From positions 28,491 to 92,490 of IMG/VR virus record IMGVR_UViG_3300031787_013450: a stretch of DNA of 64,000 bases. One strand, 5' to 3'. Source of the stretch: a virus. The position numbers were made by a program, and so were the translations under genes. The number at the start of each line of letters is the position of its first letter. The first letter of the stretch is position 1. The notes beneath the pieces are model-generated. The model saw only the letters and a program-made list of their open reading frames with translations, searched no databases and was not told the origin of the DNA. Of this stretch, positions 23,993 through 31,504 are shown piece after piece.

Positions 23993-24184
23993 ATGAGTAT
24001 TAATTGTGGTGGAAATATAAAAAAAATAGGTGTAGAAAAGAACAAAACCTTTTTAAAAAATTTTGATTCCGTTTATGATAGATATAAAAAAAAGGCTATT
24101 GAAATGGGTTATCATAAAGATTTAATAATAATAAGGGAACACGGTAAAGTTTTAATATATATTTGTCTAGATAATAAGAGATAA
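23993..24184 (+). CDS. Hypothetical small basic protein
   Basis: 63 residues, basic, short and unmatched to known motifs. Confidence 0.5.
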   Translation: MSINCGGNIKKIGVEKNKTFLKNFDSVYDRYKKKAIEMGYHKDLIIIREHGKVLIYICLDNKR

Positions 24185-24197
24185 TTGATTAATTAAA

Positions 24198-24212
24198 ATA
24201 TTTATATATAAA
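24198..24212 (+). promoter_or_regulatory. Late-type promoter motif
   Basis: ATATTTATATATAAA, 10 bases before the ART-like gene at 24222. Confidence 0.55.
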
Positions 24213-24221
24213 TTAATTAAT

Positions 24222-24725
24222 ATGAACCAACTAATAACAATTAAAAAAATGTTAACGAATTATCTTAACGAATCAATAGAGGATTACTCAAAATGGAAAC
24301 GTAATAATGTCACCTACAGAGGGATTAAAGAATTTGGGAAACCAAATGAAGTTTATGGTTCGCTTGGTAATGGATTATATACAGTACCTTTGAGTAATAA
24401 AGCAATGGCAAAACAATATGGTGACTTATATTATGTTGTTAATGCTAAACCAACAAAACCAAAAATAGTTAATGGATTAAATAACGCTGAATTACTAATT
24501 CAAAATTTAATCGATAATTTCTGTAAAGAAAATGGACAGGGCTATAGTAGAAGTTTTTTTGAACAAAATACAACTATCGAAAAAGAAATGTTAAAGTTAG
24601 GTTATAACGGTATAATAATAAAAGGTAGAGAAATGGTTAACTATGAACCAATAAACATTAAATATTTTAAAACTGAAAAGGAATTATTAAATTATTACGA
24701 TTCAATTAAAAACATAGAAAGTTAA
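24222..24725 (+). CDS. ADP-ribosyltransferase-like packaged-effector candidate
   Basis: 167 residues. Leader ITIKKMLTNYLNESIED has an LNE site. The body opens with TYRGIKEFGK, then GSLGNGLYTVPLSNKAMAKQ and a beta strand YYVVNAKPTKPKI, ending with NYEPINIKYF: the order of motifs in ADP-ribosyltransferases of polyvalent phage proteins (first-strand Arg or His, G-x-GLY with following helix, strand). Late-type motif directly upstream. Target unknown. Confidence 0.65.
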   Translation: MNQLITIKKMLTNYLNESIEDYSKWKRNNVTYRGIKEFGKPNEVYGSLGNGLYTVPLSNKAMAKQYGDLYYVVNAKPTKPKIVNGLNNAELLIQNLIDNFCKENGQGYSRSFFEQNTTIEKEMLKLGYNGIIIKGREMVNYEPINIKYFKTEKELLNYYDSIKNIES

Positions 24726-24729
24726 AAAA

Positions 24730-25188
24730 ATGAATAACAAAGAATTCATAATTGGCAAGTTAAAGGAAAGTGAGTTTGCGAAACTTTTCACTAATGTAAC
24801 ACCATCATCTAGAGAAGATGATATGTATTTACATTTTGATTTAACAATAAGTGCCAAGATAGATGTTAAATCAATGAAAAAAGGGGCTAGATATGACCCT
24901 AGATATAATGAAAATTTTCATTGGGTTGAACTTAAAAATGTTAGAGGTGAGAAATCATGGTTATTTGGTGAGGCTGATTATTTTGCGTTTGAAACTGAAG
25001 ATTATTGGATAATAGTCGAAAAAGAAAAGTTACAACATTTCATAGACGAAAAAATTAAAGGTAAAGAAATTGGTAGTAATAAAGACCCATATGAGTTATA
25101 TAGACGCACTAATAGAAAAGATGTTATAACTAGAGTTAAAACAATAGATTTAATTTATCTTTCATTAACTTTGATAAAAAAAGAATAA
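24730..25188 (+). CDS. Putative PD-(D/E)XK-fold protein
   Basis: 152 residues. FDLTISAKIDVKSMKK looks like the D-xn-DVK core of a restriction-endonuclease fold; KSWLFGEADYFAFET and DYWIIVEKEKL fit later strands. A nuclease or resolvase role is plausible but unproven. It is 4 bases after the ART-like gene. Confidence 0.55.
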   Translation: MNNKEFIIGKLKESEFAKLFTNVTPSSREDDMYLHFDLTISAKIDVKSMKKGARYDPRYNENFHWVELKNVRGEKSWLFGEADYFAFETEDYWIIVEKEKLQHFIDEKIKGKEIGSNKDPYELYRRTNRKDVITRVKTIDLIYLSLTLIKKE

Positions 25189-25194
25189 ATAATA

Positions 25195-25226
25195 TTTGTT
25201 TATTAATAATATTAATAGTATCTTTG
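25195..25226 (+). promoter_or_regulatory. Bacteroidota-type promoter for tRNA pair
   Basis: TTTG 25195 and TATCTTTG 25219-25226, 13 bases before the first tRNA. Confidence 0.8.
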
Positions 25227-25238
25227 TATTATAATTTA

Positions 25239-25312
25239 GGGCCTCTAGCTCAAGCGGTTAGAGCACTTGACTCATAATCAAGGGGTTACAGGTTCAAGTC
25301 CTGTGAGGCCCA
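25239..25312 (+). tRNA. tRNA with CAU anticodon (Met or Ile2)
   Basis: Acceptor GGGCCTC / GAGGCCC, D-arm with GGTTAGAGC, anticodon arm CTTGA-CTCATAA-TCAAG, T-arm ACAGGTTCAAGTCCTGT. CAU can be elongator Met or, if C34 becomes lysidine, Ile for AUA. AUA is frequent in this genome, so Ile2 is worth testing. Not initiator-like, as it has a paired first acceptor position. Confidence 0.93.
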
Positions 25313-25323
25313 CAATTAAACAT

Positions 25324-25395
25324 GGCTCTATAGTTAAACGGATATAACAAATTCCTTCTAAGAATTAGTTTTTGGTTCAATTCCAAGTGGGGCTA
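25324..25395 (+). tRNA. tRNA-Arg (UCU)
   Basis: Acceptor GGCTCTA / TGGGGCT with G-U pairs, anticodon arm AATTC-CTTCTAA-GAATT with anticodon TCT, T-arm TTGGTTCAATTCCAA. Reads AGA, the dominant Arg codon here. Confidence 0.88.
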
Positions 25396-25421
25396 CTAAA
25401 ACATTTAAAAATAAATCACTT

Positions 25422-25913
25422 ATGAATTACACACAATTATTTTATTGGCTAACGGTAGCCGACAATGCCAAATATTTTTTTGGTACTATGATAGTTATTT
25501 TCACTTTAATATCTGTCATATCAACAATATGTTATCTTTTTAATAAGAACTCTGAAGATGAAGATAACCAAAGAATGTCAAGAAAATGGATGTGGTGGTC
25601 TTATCCTTTTTGTATTTTATTTTGGTTATTACAAATAGCAACACCTTCTAAAAAAGATGCTTTATTAATTGTTGCTGGTGGGGAAACGTTAAATTTCTTA
25701 ACCACAGATTCAACAGCTAGGCAGATACCACATGAATTAACTAGTTTTGTTGTGACTGAATTAAAGAACATGGCTTCTGATGCTAAAGTGGAGTTAAACA
25801 TTAATAATCAGAAAGAAAAAATATTAAATGAAGCTAAAAATATGTCAAGTTCTGAATTAATGGAAAAAATGAAATCAGATACAGCATTTGCTAAAATTAT
25901 TTTAAATAATTAA
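25422..25913 (+). CDS. Membrane protein with cytosolic C-terminal domain
   Basis: 163 residues: segments at ~18-40 and ~55-75, an acidic loop between, and a soluble helical C-terminus (TARQIPHELTSFVVTELKNM). Probably co-transcribed with the tRNAs. Function unknown. Confidence 0.6.
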   Translation: MNYTQLFYWLTVADNAKYFFGTMIVIFTLISVISTICYLFNKNSEDEDNQRMSRKWMWWSYPFCILFWLLQIATPSKKDALLIVAGGETLNFLTTDSTARQIPHELTSFVVTELKNMASDAKVELNINNQKEKILNEAKNMSSSELMEKMKSDTAFAKIILNN

Positions 25914-25924
25914 ATAAAAAAAAT

Positions 25925-26197
25925 ATGGAAGTTTCTATGGATGGTTTGAGAAAAAGGTTAATTATAGATTATAATTCATTAACCAAAAAATTAAATAACT
26001 CTATTAAAAAATATGATACATTTAATTCAGAAATAATAATCGAACCAGAAGATATTAGAACAGAAATGGATGGGCTTAGAATTGGTTTAGCTACATTAGC
26101 CTTTTCATATCTTGATGGCCCAAATGGTTTTTCATCTTTAGATGAAGAAACATTAATCGAAGAATATCTACCAGAAAATGACGAAGAAAGAGATTAA
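25925..26197 (+). CDS. Hypothetical small acidic protein
   Basis: 90 residues, helical then acidic C-terminus. A second in-frame ATG at 25937 is possible. Overlaps the next small gene by 20 bases. Confidence 0.55.
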   Translation: MEVSMDGLRKRLIIDYNSLTKKLNNSIKKYDTFNSEIIIEPEDIRTEMDGLRIGLATLAFSYLDGPNGFSSLDEETLIEEYLPENDEERD

Positions 26198-26291
26198 AGA
26201 ATGGATTGATAGGTGGTCAAAGTTAAAACCATGTCAAACTAGGGATAAAGTAATTGAAATTTGGGCTAAAGTATATAATAACATCGCATGA
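26178..26291 (+). CDS. Very small coupled ORF
   Basis: 37 residues (EIKEWIDRWSKLKPCQTRDK core), ATG inside the previous gene and TGA overlapping the next start (ATGA type). Position between two overlapping genes supports translation; function unknown. Confidence 0.45.
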   Translation: MTKKEIKEWIDRWSKLKPCQTRDKVIEIWAKVYNNIA

Positions 26292-26530
26292 TTAAATGCA
26301 TTTTTAAATATTATGTAACCGATAACTACACATATGGTTACGATTTAATTATCCCTTTTGAATGTAATGATTTAATTGAGTTTATTTATAATCAGATAAA
26401 AAAACTTCAAAAATCGGAATACGGATGTGATATTTTAGGCGTTTATGTTGAAAAAGATAAATTAGATGAAATAGAATATTCATTTTTAACATTAGAAGAA
26501 TGGTTCAATAAAGAAAAAAAAATTGGTTAA
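26288..26530 (+). CDS. Hypothetical small protein
   Basis: 80 residues, acidic, no motif. Start overlaps the previous stop. Confidence 0.5.
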   Translation: MIKCIFKYYVTDNYTYGYDLIIPFECNDLIEFIYNQIKKLQKSEYGCDILGVYVEKDKLDEIEYSFLTLEEWFNKEKKIG

Positions 26531-26534
26531 AAAT

Positions 26535-26801
26535 ATGACAGAAGAAAAATTCAAAGAAATACAGGCTATTAAAGATGAGATATCTTTAGTTAAAACTGAA
26601 TTAAGAAAACTTGAAAAATTATTTAATTGTTGTAGTCTACAACTAGTGGTCACTGGTTTAAACAGGATGACTACTTTTAAGGACACTATTTTATTTGATT
26701 TAAATTTTTCAAATGAAGATATTAAATGTTTGTTAGATAACAAAAAACAAGAATTAAATTCAAAGTTATCTCGATTAGAAAAAGAATTCGAAAAACTTTA
26801 A
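26535..26801 (+). CDS. Coiled-coil small protein
   Basis: 88 residues from ATG 26535 (an in-frame ATG at 26523 lies inside the previous gene). Helices at ~5-32 and ~66-88 with heptad spacing flank a hydrophobic centre (SLQLVVTGLNRM). No family recognised. Confidence 0.5.
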   Translation: MTEEKFKEIQAIKDEISLVKTELRKLEKLFNCCSLQLVVTGLNRMTTFKDTILFDLNFSNEDIKCLLDNKKQELNSKLSRLEKEFEKL

Positions 26802-26812
26802 AAAAAAAAAAA

Positions 26813-26843
26813 TTGTTAGTTAACAAAATAATTAGTAACTTTG
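26813..26843 (+). promoter_or_regulatory. Bacteroidota-type promoter
   Basis: TTG 26813 and TAACTTTG 26836-26843; drives a membrane protein and the SPFH lipoprotein. Confidence 0.7.
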
Positions 26844-26847
26844 TATT

Positions 26848-27033
26848 ATGAAAAAAATATATTTAATGTCATCCATACCAATTTTATTGGTAGTTGTGTT
26901 TATGATTTGGACTTTAATTTTAGAAGGTTTTTCTTCAAGTTCAGATTATTTAGTTCTTTTATCCGCATTGGCTAGCGGAGTATTAATGATAGCCTTATAC
27001 AAAACAATCAAATTTTATTTAAAACAATTTTAA
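26848..27033 (+). CDS. Small two-span membrane protein
   Basis: 61 residues, hydrophobic at ~8-25 and ~35-55. Three bases before the SPFH gene; possibly its partner in the envelope. Confidence 0.6.
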   Translation: MKKIYLMSSIPILLVVVFMIWTLILEGFSSSSDYLVLLSALASGVLMIALYKTIKFYLKQF

Positions 27034-27036
27034 TTC

Positions 27037-27840
27037 ATGAAAAAGTCAGTAAAAACAATTTTTTTAATTTTCGGTGCATTTTTGATAATGCAAGGTTGTG
27101 CATGTTCTCGGATTGATGCTGGACATGAGGGTGTTAAAGTTAATCTTGTAGCATCCGATAAAGGTGTTGATGGTGTTGCTCTTGTAACTGGTTGGCAGTT
27201 TTATAATCCATTAACAACGAGTGTATATGAATTCCCAACATTTGTTCAAACAGTTGATTACGAAGCGTTCACTGTTAATGCTAAAGACGGTTCAGTGTTT
27301 ACAGTTGACCCAACTTTAAGTATTAAAGTTATTGATGGACATTCACCAGTTATTTTTACGAAATATCGTAAGGAGCTATCAGAGATTGTTAACACAACTA
27401 TTTACAATTATGTAAGGGATGCGTTTAGGATTCAATTTAATTCTTTCACAACAGATAGTGTTATTTCTAATAGGGCAACATTTGAAAACATGGTTCAAAT
27501 GATGCTTGATAGTACTTTACAAAAAGAAGGTTTTAAGCTTGAGCAAATGACATCTGGTATGCAATATCCACCTACGATTGTTCAAGCTATTGAGGCCAAA
27601 AATAAGGCGATACAAGATGGACTTAGTGCCCAAAACAAGCTTGTTGAAGCTAAAGCACAAGCTGAGATTAAAGTAACTCAAGCTAAAGCTGAAGCCGATG
27701 CATATGCTCTTAAAGAAAGGTCACTATCACCAATGTTGTTGACTCAACAATACATTGAAAAGTGGAATGGTAGTTATGGTGAGGGGAATGTTTTTAGTTC
27801 TGAACAATTAACATTACTTAAAAATGTTGGTAAACGATAA
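27037..27840 (+). CDS. SPFH (prohibitin/stomatin-like) lipoprotein
   Basis: 267 residues. Signal peptide with lipobox IMQGC (Cys21). SPFH domain from ~26 (RIDAGHEGVKVNLV) through ~165, then a long Ala/Lys coiled coil (AKAQAEIKVTQAKAEADAYA) typical of band-7 proteins. Such proteins form membrane-associated cages; phage versions are thought to act at the host envelope, and the host HflKC/prohibitin family controls FtsH. A lipid-anchored phage SPFH could guard against superinfection or modulate lysis; this is inference. Confidence 0.85.
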   Translation: MKKSVKTIFLIFGAFLIMQGCACSRIDAGHEGVKVNLVASDKGVDGVALVTGWQFYNPLTTSVYEFPTFVQTVDYEAFTVNAKDGSVFTVDPTLSIKVIDGHSPVIFTKYRKELSEIVNTTIYNYVRDAFRIQFNSFTTDSVISNRATFENMVQMMLDSTLQKEGFKLEQMTSGMQYPPTIVQAIEAKNKAIQDGLSAQNKLVEAKAQAEIKVTQAKAEADAYALKERSLSPMLLTQQYIEKWNGSYGEGNVFSSEQLTLLKNVGKR

Positions 27841-27861
27841 TATCAATAATATAGAACAACA

Positions 27862-27898
27862 AAAAAAATATACTCATTAATTTGGGTATATTTTTTTT
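27862..27898 (+). terminator. Rho-independent terminator
   Basis: AAAATATAC / GTATATTTT stem with an 11-14-base loop and T-run after the SPFH gene. Confidence 0.7.
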
Positions 27899-27906
27899 GT
27901 TTTAAA

Positions 27907-27919
27907 GATATTTATTATC
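27907..27919 (+). promoter_or_regulatory. Late-type promoter motif
   Basis: GATATTTATTATC ending at the ATG of the kinase-like gene. Confidence 0.45.
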
Positions 27920-28582
27920 ATGGAAACAAAAATAATAATTAAAACATTATTAAGAGAAAGTTTATTGGATGAAGATTATCCAGAAAGTTTTAATATGGAT
28001 AAATTTAAATCCCTAACAACTTTTAAAGATAGGGTTAATTATTGTAGTGAACATTTAAAAAGGATATCTAGTGGCACTAGTAGAATCGTATATAAAATTG
28101 ATGATGAAAAGGTTTTGAAATTAGCCAGAAATAAAAAGGGGTTAGCACAAAATGAAGTTGAGGTTGATTATTCTAAGGAATATGTTATTGAAAGCATTTT
28201 AGCTAAAGTTTTTGATTATCATGAAGATTATTTATGGGTTGAGATGGAATTAGCTAGACCAGTAACTGAAAAAATATTTAAACAAGTTAATGGATATAGT
28301 TTCGGATTATATTCATTAGCAATAAATAATTATTATTACGGTAGTTTAAAACCAAATAATAGAAATGTTAGACATATAGATGGTTTAGAACAAGCTATTC
28401 AAGATTTATGGGAAGATGAATTCGCTTATGATATTTTTCAATATTTAGGTAATTTTAACGTACCTGTTGGGGATTTAATGAAATTGTCTTCTTATGGTTT
28501 AGTTAAAAGAAATGGTCAAGATACTATTGTTTTAATTGATTATGGTCTTGACCATGATACGCTAGAAAAATATTATAGTTAA
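27920..28582 (+). CDS. Protein-kinase-like packaged-effector candidate 1
   Basis: 220 residues. Leader IIIKTLLRESLLDED has LRE and LDE sites. Kinase-like features: ISSGTSRIVYKI (Gly-rich loop), VLKLA (Lys), QNEVEV (helix C Glu), VEMELA (hinge), and VLIDYGLD in place of DFG. The HRD-type catalytic loop is not clear, so it could be a divergent or dead kinase. Followed 4 bases later by the triple ART-like gene. Confidence 0.6.
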   Translation: METKIIIKTLLRESLLDEDYPESFNMDKFKSLTTFKDRVNYCSEHLKRISSGTSRIVYKIDDEKVLKLARNKKGLAQNEVEVDYSKEYVIESILAKVFDYHEDYLWVEMELARPVTEKIFKQVNGYSFGLYSLAINNYYYGSLKPNNRNVRHIDGLEQAIQDLWEDEFAYDIFQYLGNFNVPVGDLMKLSSYGLVKRNGQDTIVLIDYGLDHDTLEKYYS

Positions 28583-28586
28583 CTTT

Positions 28587-30173
28587 ATGAATAAAACATA
28601 TATTAAAGAATCATTAAGGAAATATTTGAACACTAATATATTATTAGAAGGTTGGTTTCATGGTACTTATGATTCTAGAGAAATAGAAAAAGAAGGTGGT
28701 TTTACTAATAAAACTATTAGAGTAGAATATGTTAATAACCCTAAAGCTCTTGATAAATTACAAGAAAAAATGAATAAAGCTAAAATTTCAGGTGATGAAG
28801 AATTATATTTTAGTTTATTAAATAAAGTTTCTAATTTTAAAGATTATTATTCGTATAACAAACCATTATTCATAACTGACAAATATTCTGTTGCTAAAAC
28901 ATATGCTGATGCTAAAAGAGCTTTTGATTATCAAAACGCTATTGAAAAAGTGTATGAAGTTGATGTTGATTGTGATAAAATAGTTAAGATAATAGCAATT
29001 GGTGATAGATTTAGTTATATTAGTTTAGATAAAGTTAAAAATGGTTTTATTAATGCTGGTATATCTGAAGAAAGAATTGATGAATTAATATCAATGTTTA
29101 ATTATTATTATAATGATAAAGGAATTAAAACAGATGTTATAGGAGCAATAGGGAACATTTTAAATTTTGATTGTATAGATGTTATTGGTGTTTTGGATTC
29201 ATATCATGGTGGTACTATTAAATCAACAGTTAGAATGGTTTTAGACCCATCAAAAGTCAAAATAAAAACAAAACAAAATTTAAATGAAAACATAATTTTA
29301 ACTGAAGAATTAAAAACATTATATCACGGTAATAAATCTGGTTATAAATTAGATAACATAACTTTTGATAATAACAATTATTTTTATTTAACACCAATTT
29401 TTAGATATGCGTTAATGTATGCTAAAGGAAATGAAGATGGCGTTACAGGATTAAAGATAGATACATCTAAATTATTAGATTTAAGGTCACTAGGTACAAA
29501 TAAAATTGATAGTAAAACATTCTATAAAGAGACAAAACAATATTTTCCATCAAAACTTTTAACTAAGAATCAAAATAATTCTTTATGGGAATTAATTAGA
29601 TTAGATTTTGATGGTGATATTAAAAAAACTTTTCAAAGTAGAGGATATGATGGTTTAATAATAATTGAACAAAAAGATGGTGAAAAATTTGAATCATATG
29701 TCTTATTTAATAGCAATCCAATTATTGATATATTAAACACAAATATTTTTGGTCATAGATTAGATGTGTTATTAGATATTATTGGTGACAAAGTAGATAA
29801 CCCAAAAAAATTCATAAAAGATAAAATATATGATTTGAAAACAATTCAAAAACAATCATCAATAATATTGTATAGGGTTGTTTATATAAAAAACCCAGAT
29901 AAGTTAAATAAGAATAATTTTGGACATCATTATGTCTTAAGTACAGAAGATTTTCATGAAGAAATGTTAGATTATTTATACCAAAATGCGAGAAAGCTAG
30001 ATAAAAATTTGGAAGAAGATGATGTTTATTTGATAGAAGTTGAAACACCAACATCAAATATAGATTATTATGAGACTATGAGAACATTTGTTTTGCATCC
30101 TTGGGAAAATGAAATAACAATTAAAGATGATACGAAGGTTAAATTAAAAAACATTACTAATTTTTTTGGTTAA
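28587..30173 (+). CDS. Multidomain ADP-ribosyltransferase-like effector candidate
   Basis: 528 residues with up to three ART-like modules. Leader SLRKYLNTNILLEG with LLE site. Module 1 (~23-215): WFHGTYDSREIE, LFITDKYSVAKTYAD, YEVDVD. Module 2 (~245-375): LKTLYHGNKSG, FYLTPIFRYALMYAKG, LKIDTSKLLDL. Module 3 (~425-528): ILYRVVYIKNP, HHYVLSTEDF, YLIEVETP. A second leader-like segment LNENIILTEE lies between modules 1 and 2. T4 Alt is a known packaged ART. Catalytic Glu residues cannot be fixed by eye. Confidence 0.65.
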   Translation: MNKTYIKESLRKYLNTNILLEGWFHGTYDSREIEKEGGFTNKTIRVEYVNNPKALDKLQEKMNKAKISGDEELYFSLLNKVSNFKDYYSYNKPLFITDKYSVAKTYADAKRAFDYQNAIEKVYEVDVDCDKIVKIIAIGDRFSYISLDKVKNGFINAGISEERIDELISMFNYYYNDKGIKTDVIGAIGNILNFDCIDVIGVLDSYHGGTIKSTVRMVLDPSKVKIKTKQNLNENIILTEELKTLYHGNKSGYKLDNITFDNNNYFYLTPIFRYALMYAKGNEDGVTGLKIDTSKLLDLRSLGTNKIDSKTFYKETKQYFPSKLLTKNQNNSLWELIRLDFDGDIKKTFQSRGYDGLIIIEQKDGEKFESYVLFNSNPIIDILNTNIFGHRLDVLLDIIGDKVDNPKKFIKDKIYDLKTIQKQSSIILYRVVYIKNPDKLNKNNFGHHYVLSTEDFHEEMLDYLYQNARKLDKNLEEDDVYLIEVETPTSNIDYYETMRTFVLHPWENEITIKDDTKVKLKNITNFFG

Positions 30174-30185
30174 TTTTAATTCTGA

Positions 30186-30200
30186 ATATCTATATATAAA
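30186..30200 (+). promoter_or_regulatory. Late-type promoter motif (variant)
   Basis: ATATCTATATATAAA, one base off the consensus, 7 bases before the start at 30208. Confidence 0.4.
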
Positions 30201-30207
30201 ATAAAAG

Positions 30208-30693
30208 ATGAAAGATTTTAAACAAGTGATTAAAACTAAGATACGAGAATTTATTGAACAACAAGAGTTTAATGAAGGCATATTTGATAGATTTAAAAGG
30301 AATGAAATTTTTAAACAAAAACCTAATATTTGGACACATGCTACCTCTTCTGATGAATTAATAAATCATTTAAAAAGTGGTGGTGACTTTATAGGTGAAA
30401 AAGAAGATTTAAGTAAGTTTAATATAGAAAAGATAGGTCCTTTTGCTACATTTGTTAATCAACATTCACCAAACTTTAAAAAGGGGTCAATATTTCACGG
30501 ATTTGAACAACATCCATATTTGATTACAACCGAATTACCAGATAGTGCTTTCCAACCAAATTGGAATCGTAAAAATTATGATAACTTGAATGATAGTTCA
30601 AATGTTGGTGTTTTGAAACCAGAATATCGTGATTCTAAAAATTTCAAGTTGTGGAAAAGAAATAATAAAGGTGAATTTGAATTAATAAAATAA
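30208..30693 (+). CDS. Packaged-effector candidate of unknown fold
   Basis: 161 residues. Leader IKTKIREFIEQQEFNEG with FNE/G site. The body (IWTHATSSDELINHLKSGGD, then YLITTELPDSAF, YRDSKNFKLWKR) recalls ART-like or cyclophilin-size single domains but is not assignable. Confidence 0.55.
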   Translation: MKDFKQVIKTKIREFIEQQEFNEGIFDRFKRNEIFKQKPNIWTHATSSDELINHLKSGGDFIGEKEDLSKFNIEKIGPFATFVNQHSPNFKKGSIFHGFEQHPYLITTELPDSAFQPNWNRKNYDNLNDSSNVGVLKPEYRDSKNFKLWKRNNKGEFELIK

Positions 30694-30717
30694 AAGTGCG
30701 TTGGATTTTAGTTTTTA

Positions 30718-30733
30718 ACTATTTATATATAAA
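30718..30733 (+). promoter_or_regulatory. Late-type promoter motif
   Basis: ACTATTTATATATAAA, 9 bases before 30743. Confidence 0.5.
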
Positions 30734-30742
30734 GATAAAACT

Positions 30743-31255
30743 ATGAGTAAAGAAATGAGAAGATTGATAGATACATTCAAAAGGTTTAATTTGAATGAGA
30801 GTCGTAAGAATCTAAAATTAGATATTTTAAAAGATAGAGAAGAACTTATAGATATATTCAAATGGATTTCATATGATGATTATAACGGAGAAAATCCTAA
30901 TTTTCAATTACAAGGCACACCAAACAACATTATACTTCATTTTCAAAGATTTTTTGGTGAGAACCAATTCGAAATTAAAGAGTGGTTGATAAGTGGTGTT
31001 AATTATGTTATGGAGGTTTATGGATATAAATATGGAAATTCAAAACCAGTTAGCATTTCATATGAATTAGATAATCCTAATTATGATGAACTTGCTGATT
31101 TATTACATGATGAAGAAGGTGTTATTGCTGGTGGTAAATCACCTAAAAATTCAAATAAAAAGATAATAGAATCCAAAACCTTTGATAAAATTGAAGATGT
31201 TTTAGGATTAAAAGTAAATACCTTATCTATAAGAATATCAAAAGTGGGTGGGTAA
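30743..31255 (+). CDS. Packaged-effector candidate, unknown
   Basis: 170 residues. Leader MRRLIDTFKRFNLNESRKN with LNE/S site. Body beta-rich then acidic (YDELADLLHDEEG). Directly followed by the second copy of the dispersed repeat. Confidence 0.55.
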   Translation: MSKEMRRLIDTFKRFNLNESRKNLKLDILKDREELIDIFKWISYDDYNGENPNFQLQGTPNNIILHFQRFFGENQFEIKEWLISGVNYVMEVYGYKYGNSKPVSISYELDNPNYDELADLLHDEEGVIAGGKSPKNSNKKIIESKTFDKIEDVLGLKVNTLSIRISKVGG

Positions 31256-31259
31256 AAAA

Positions 31260-31385
31260 TTATTACACATAACAATAGGTTATACGCAATACATTTTTAT
31301 AACTAATTGCTATGTATTTAATTACAACAGTATTTTAGGATAAAAATATCACGCAACTAAAATATTTTTTTGTTTAATTATATTA
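31260..31385 (+). repeat. Dispersed promoter repeat, copy 2
   Basis: CACATAACAATAGGTTATACGC and the following ~110 bases match 13183-13300 at about 90 percent, including hairpin AATACAT/ATGTATT and the TTTG element. No open frame. Confidence 0.75.
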
Positions 31386-31400
31386 TTAATAGTATATTTG
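31369..31400 (+). promoter_or_regulatory. Bacteroidota-type promoter
   Basis: TTTG 31369 and TATATTTG 31393-31400, 20-base spacing; transcribes the structured leader and the kinase-phosphoesterase gene. Confidence 0.75.
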
Positions 31401-31407
31401 TAATAAT

Positions 31408-31486
31408 GAATGTTCTCAAACTCATTTAATAGTGGTTGCAACCATCTGTTATTAAGGTTAACTACCTGATGTCCCTGAGAACATTC
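31408..31486 (+). ncRNA. Structured leader or small RNA before the RNA-repair operon
   Basis: GAATGTTCTCA (31408-31418) pairs perfectly with TGAGAACATTC (31476-31486). Inside, TTAATA/TTATTAA with an inner TGGTTGCAACCA palindrome, and GGT/ACC form two arms, giving a three-way junction. It starts at the expected transcription start. It may be a regulatory 5' UTR or a free small RNA, perhaps a repair substrate. Confidence 0.6.
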
Positions 31487-31504
31487 GTTTTATTTTAAAA
31501 ACAT

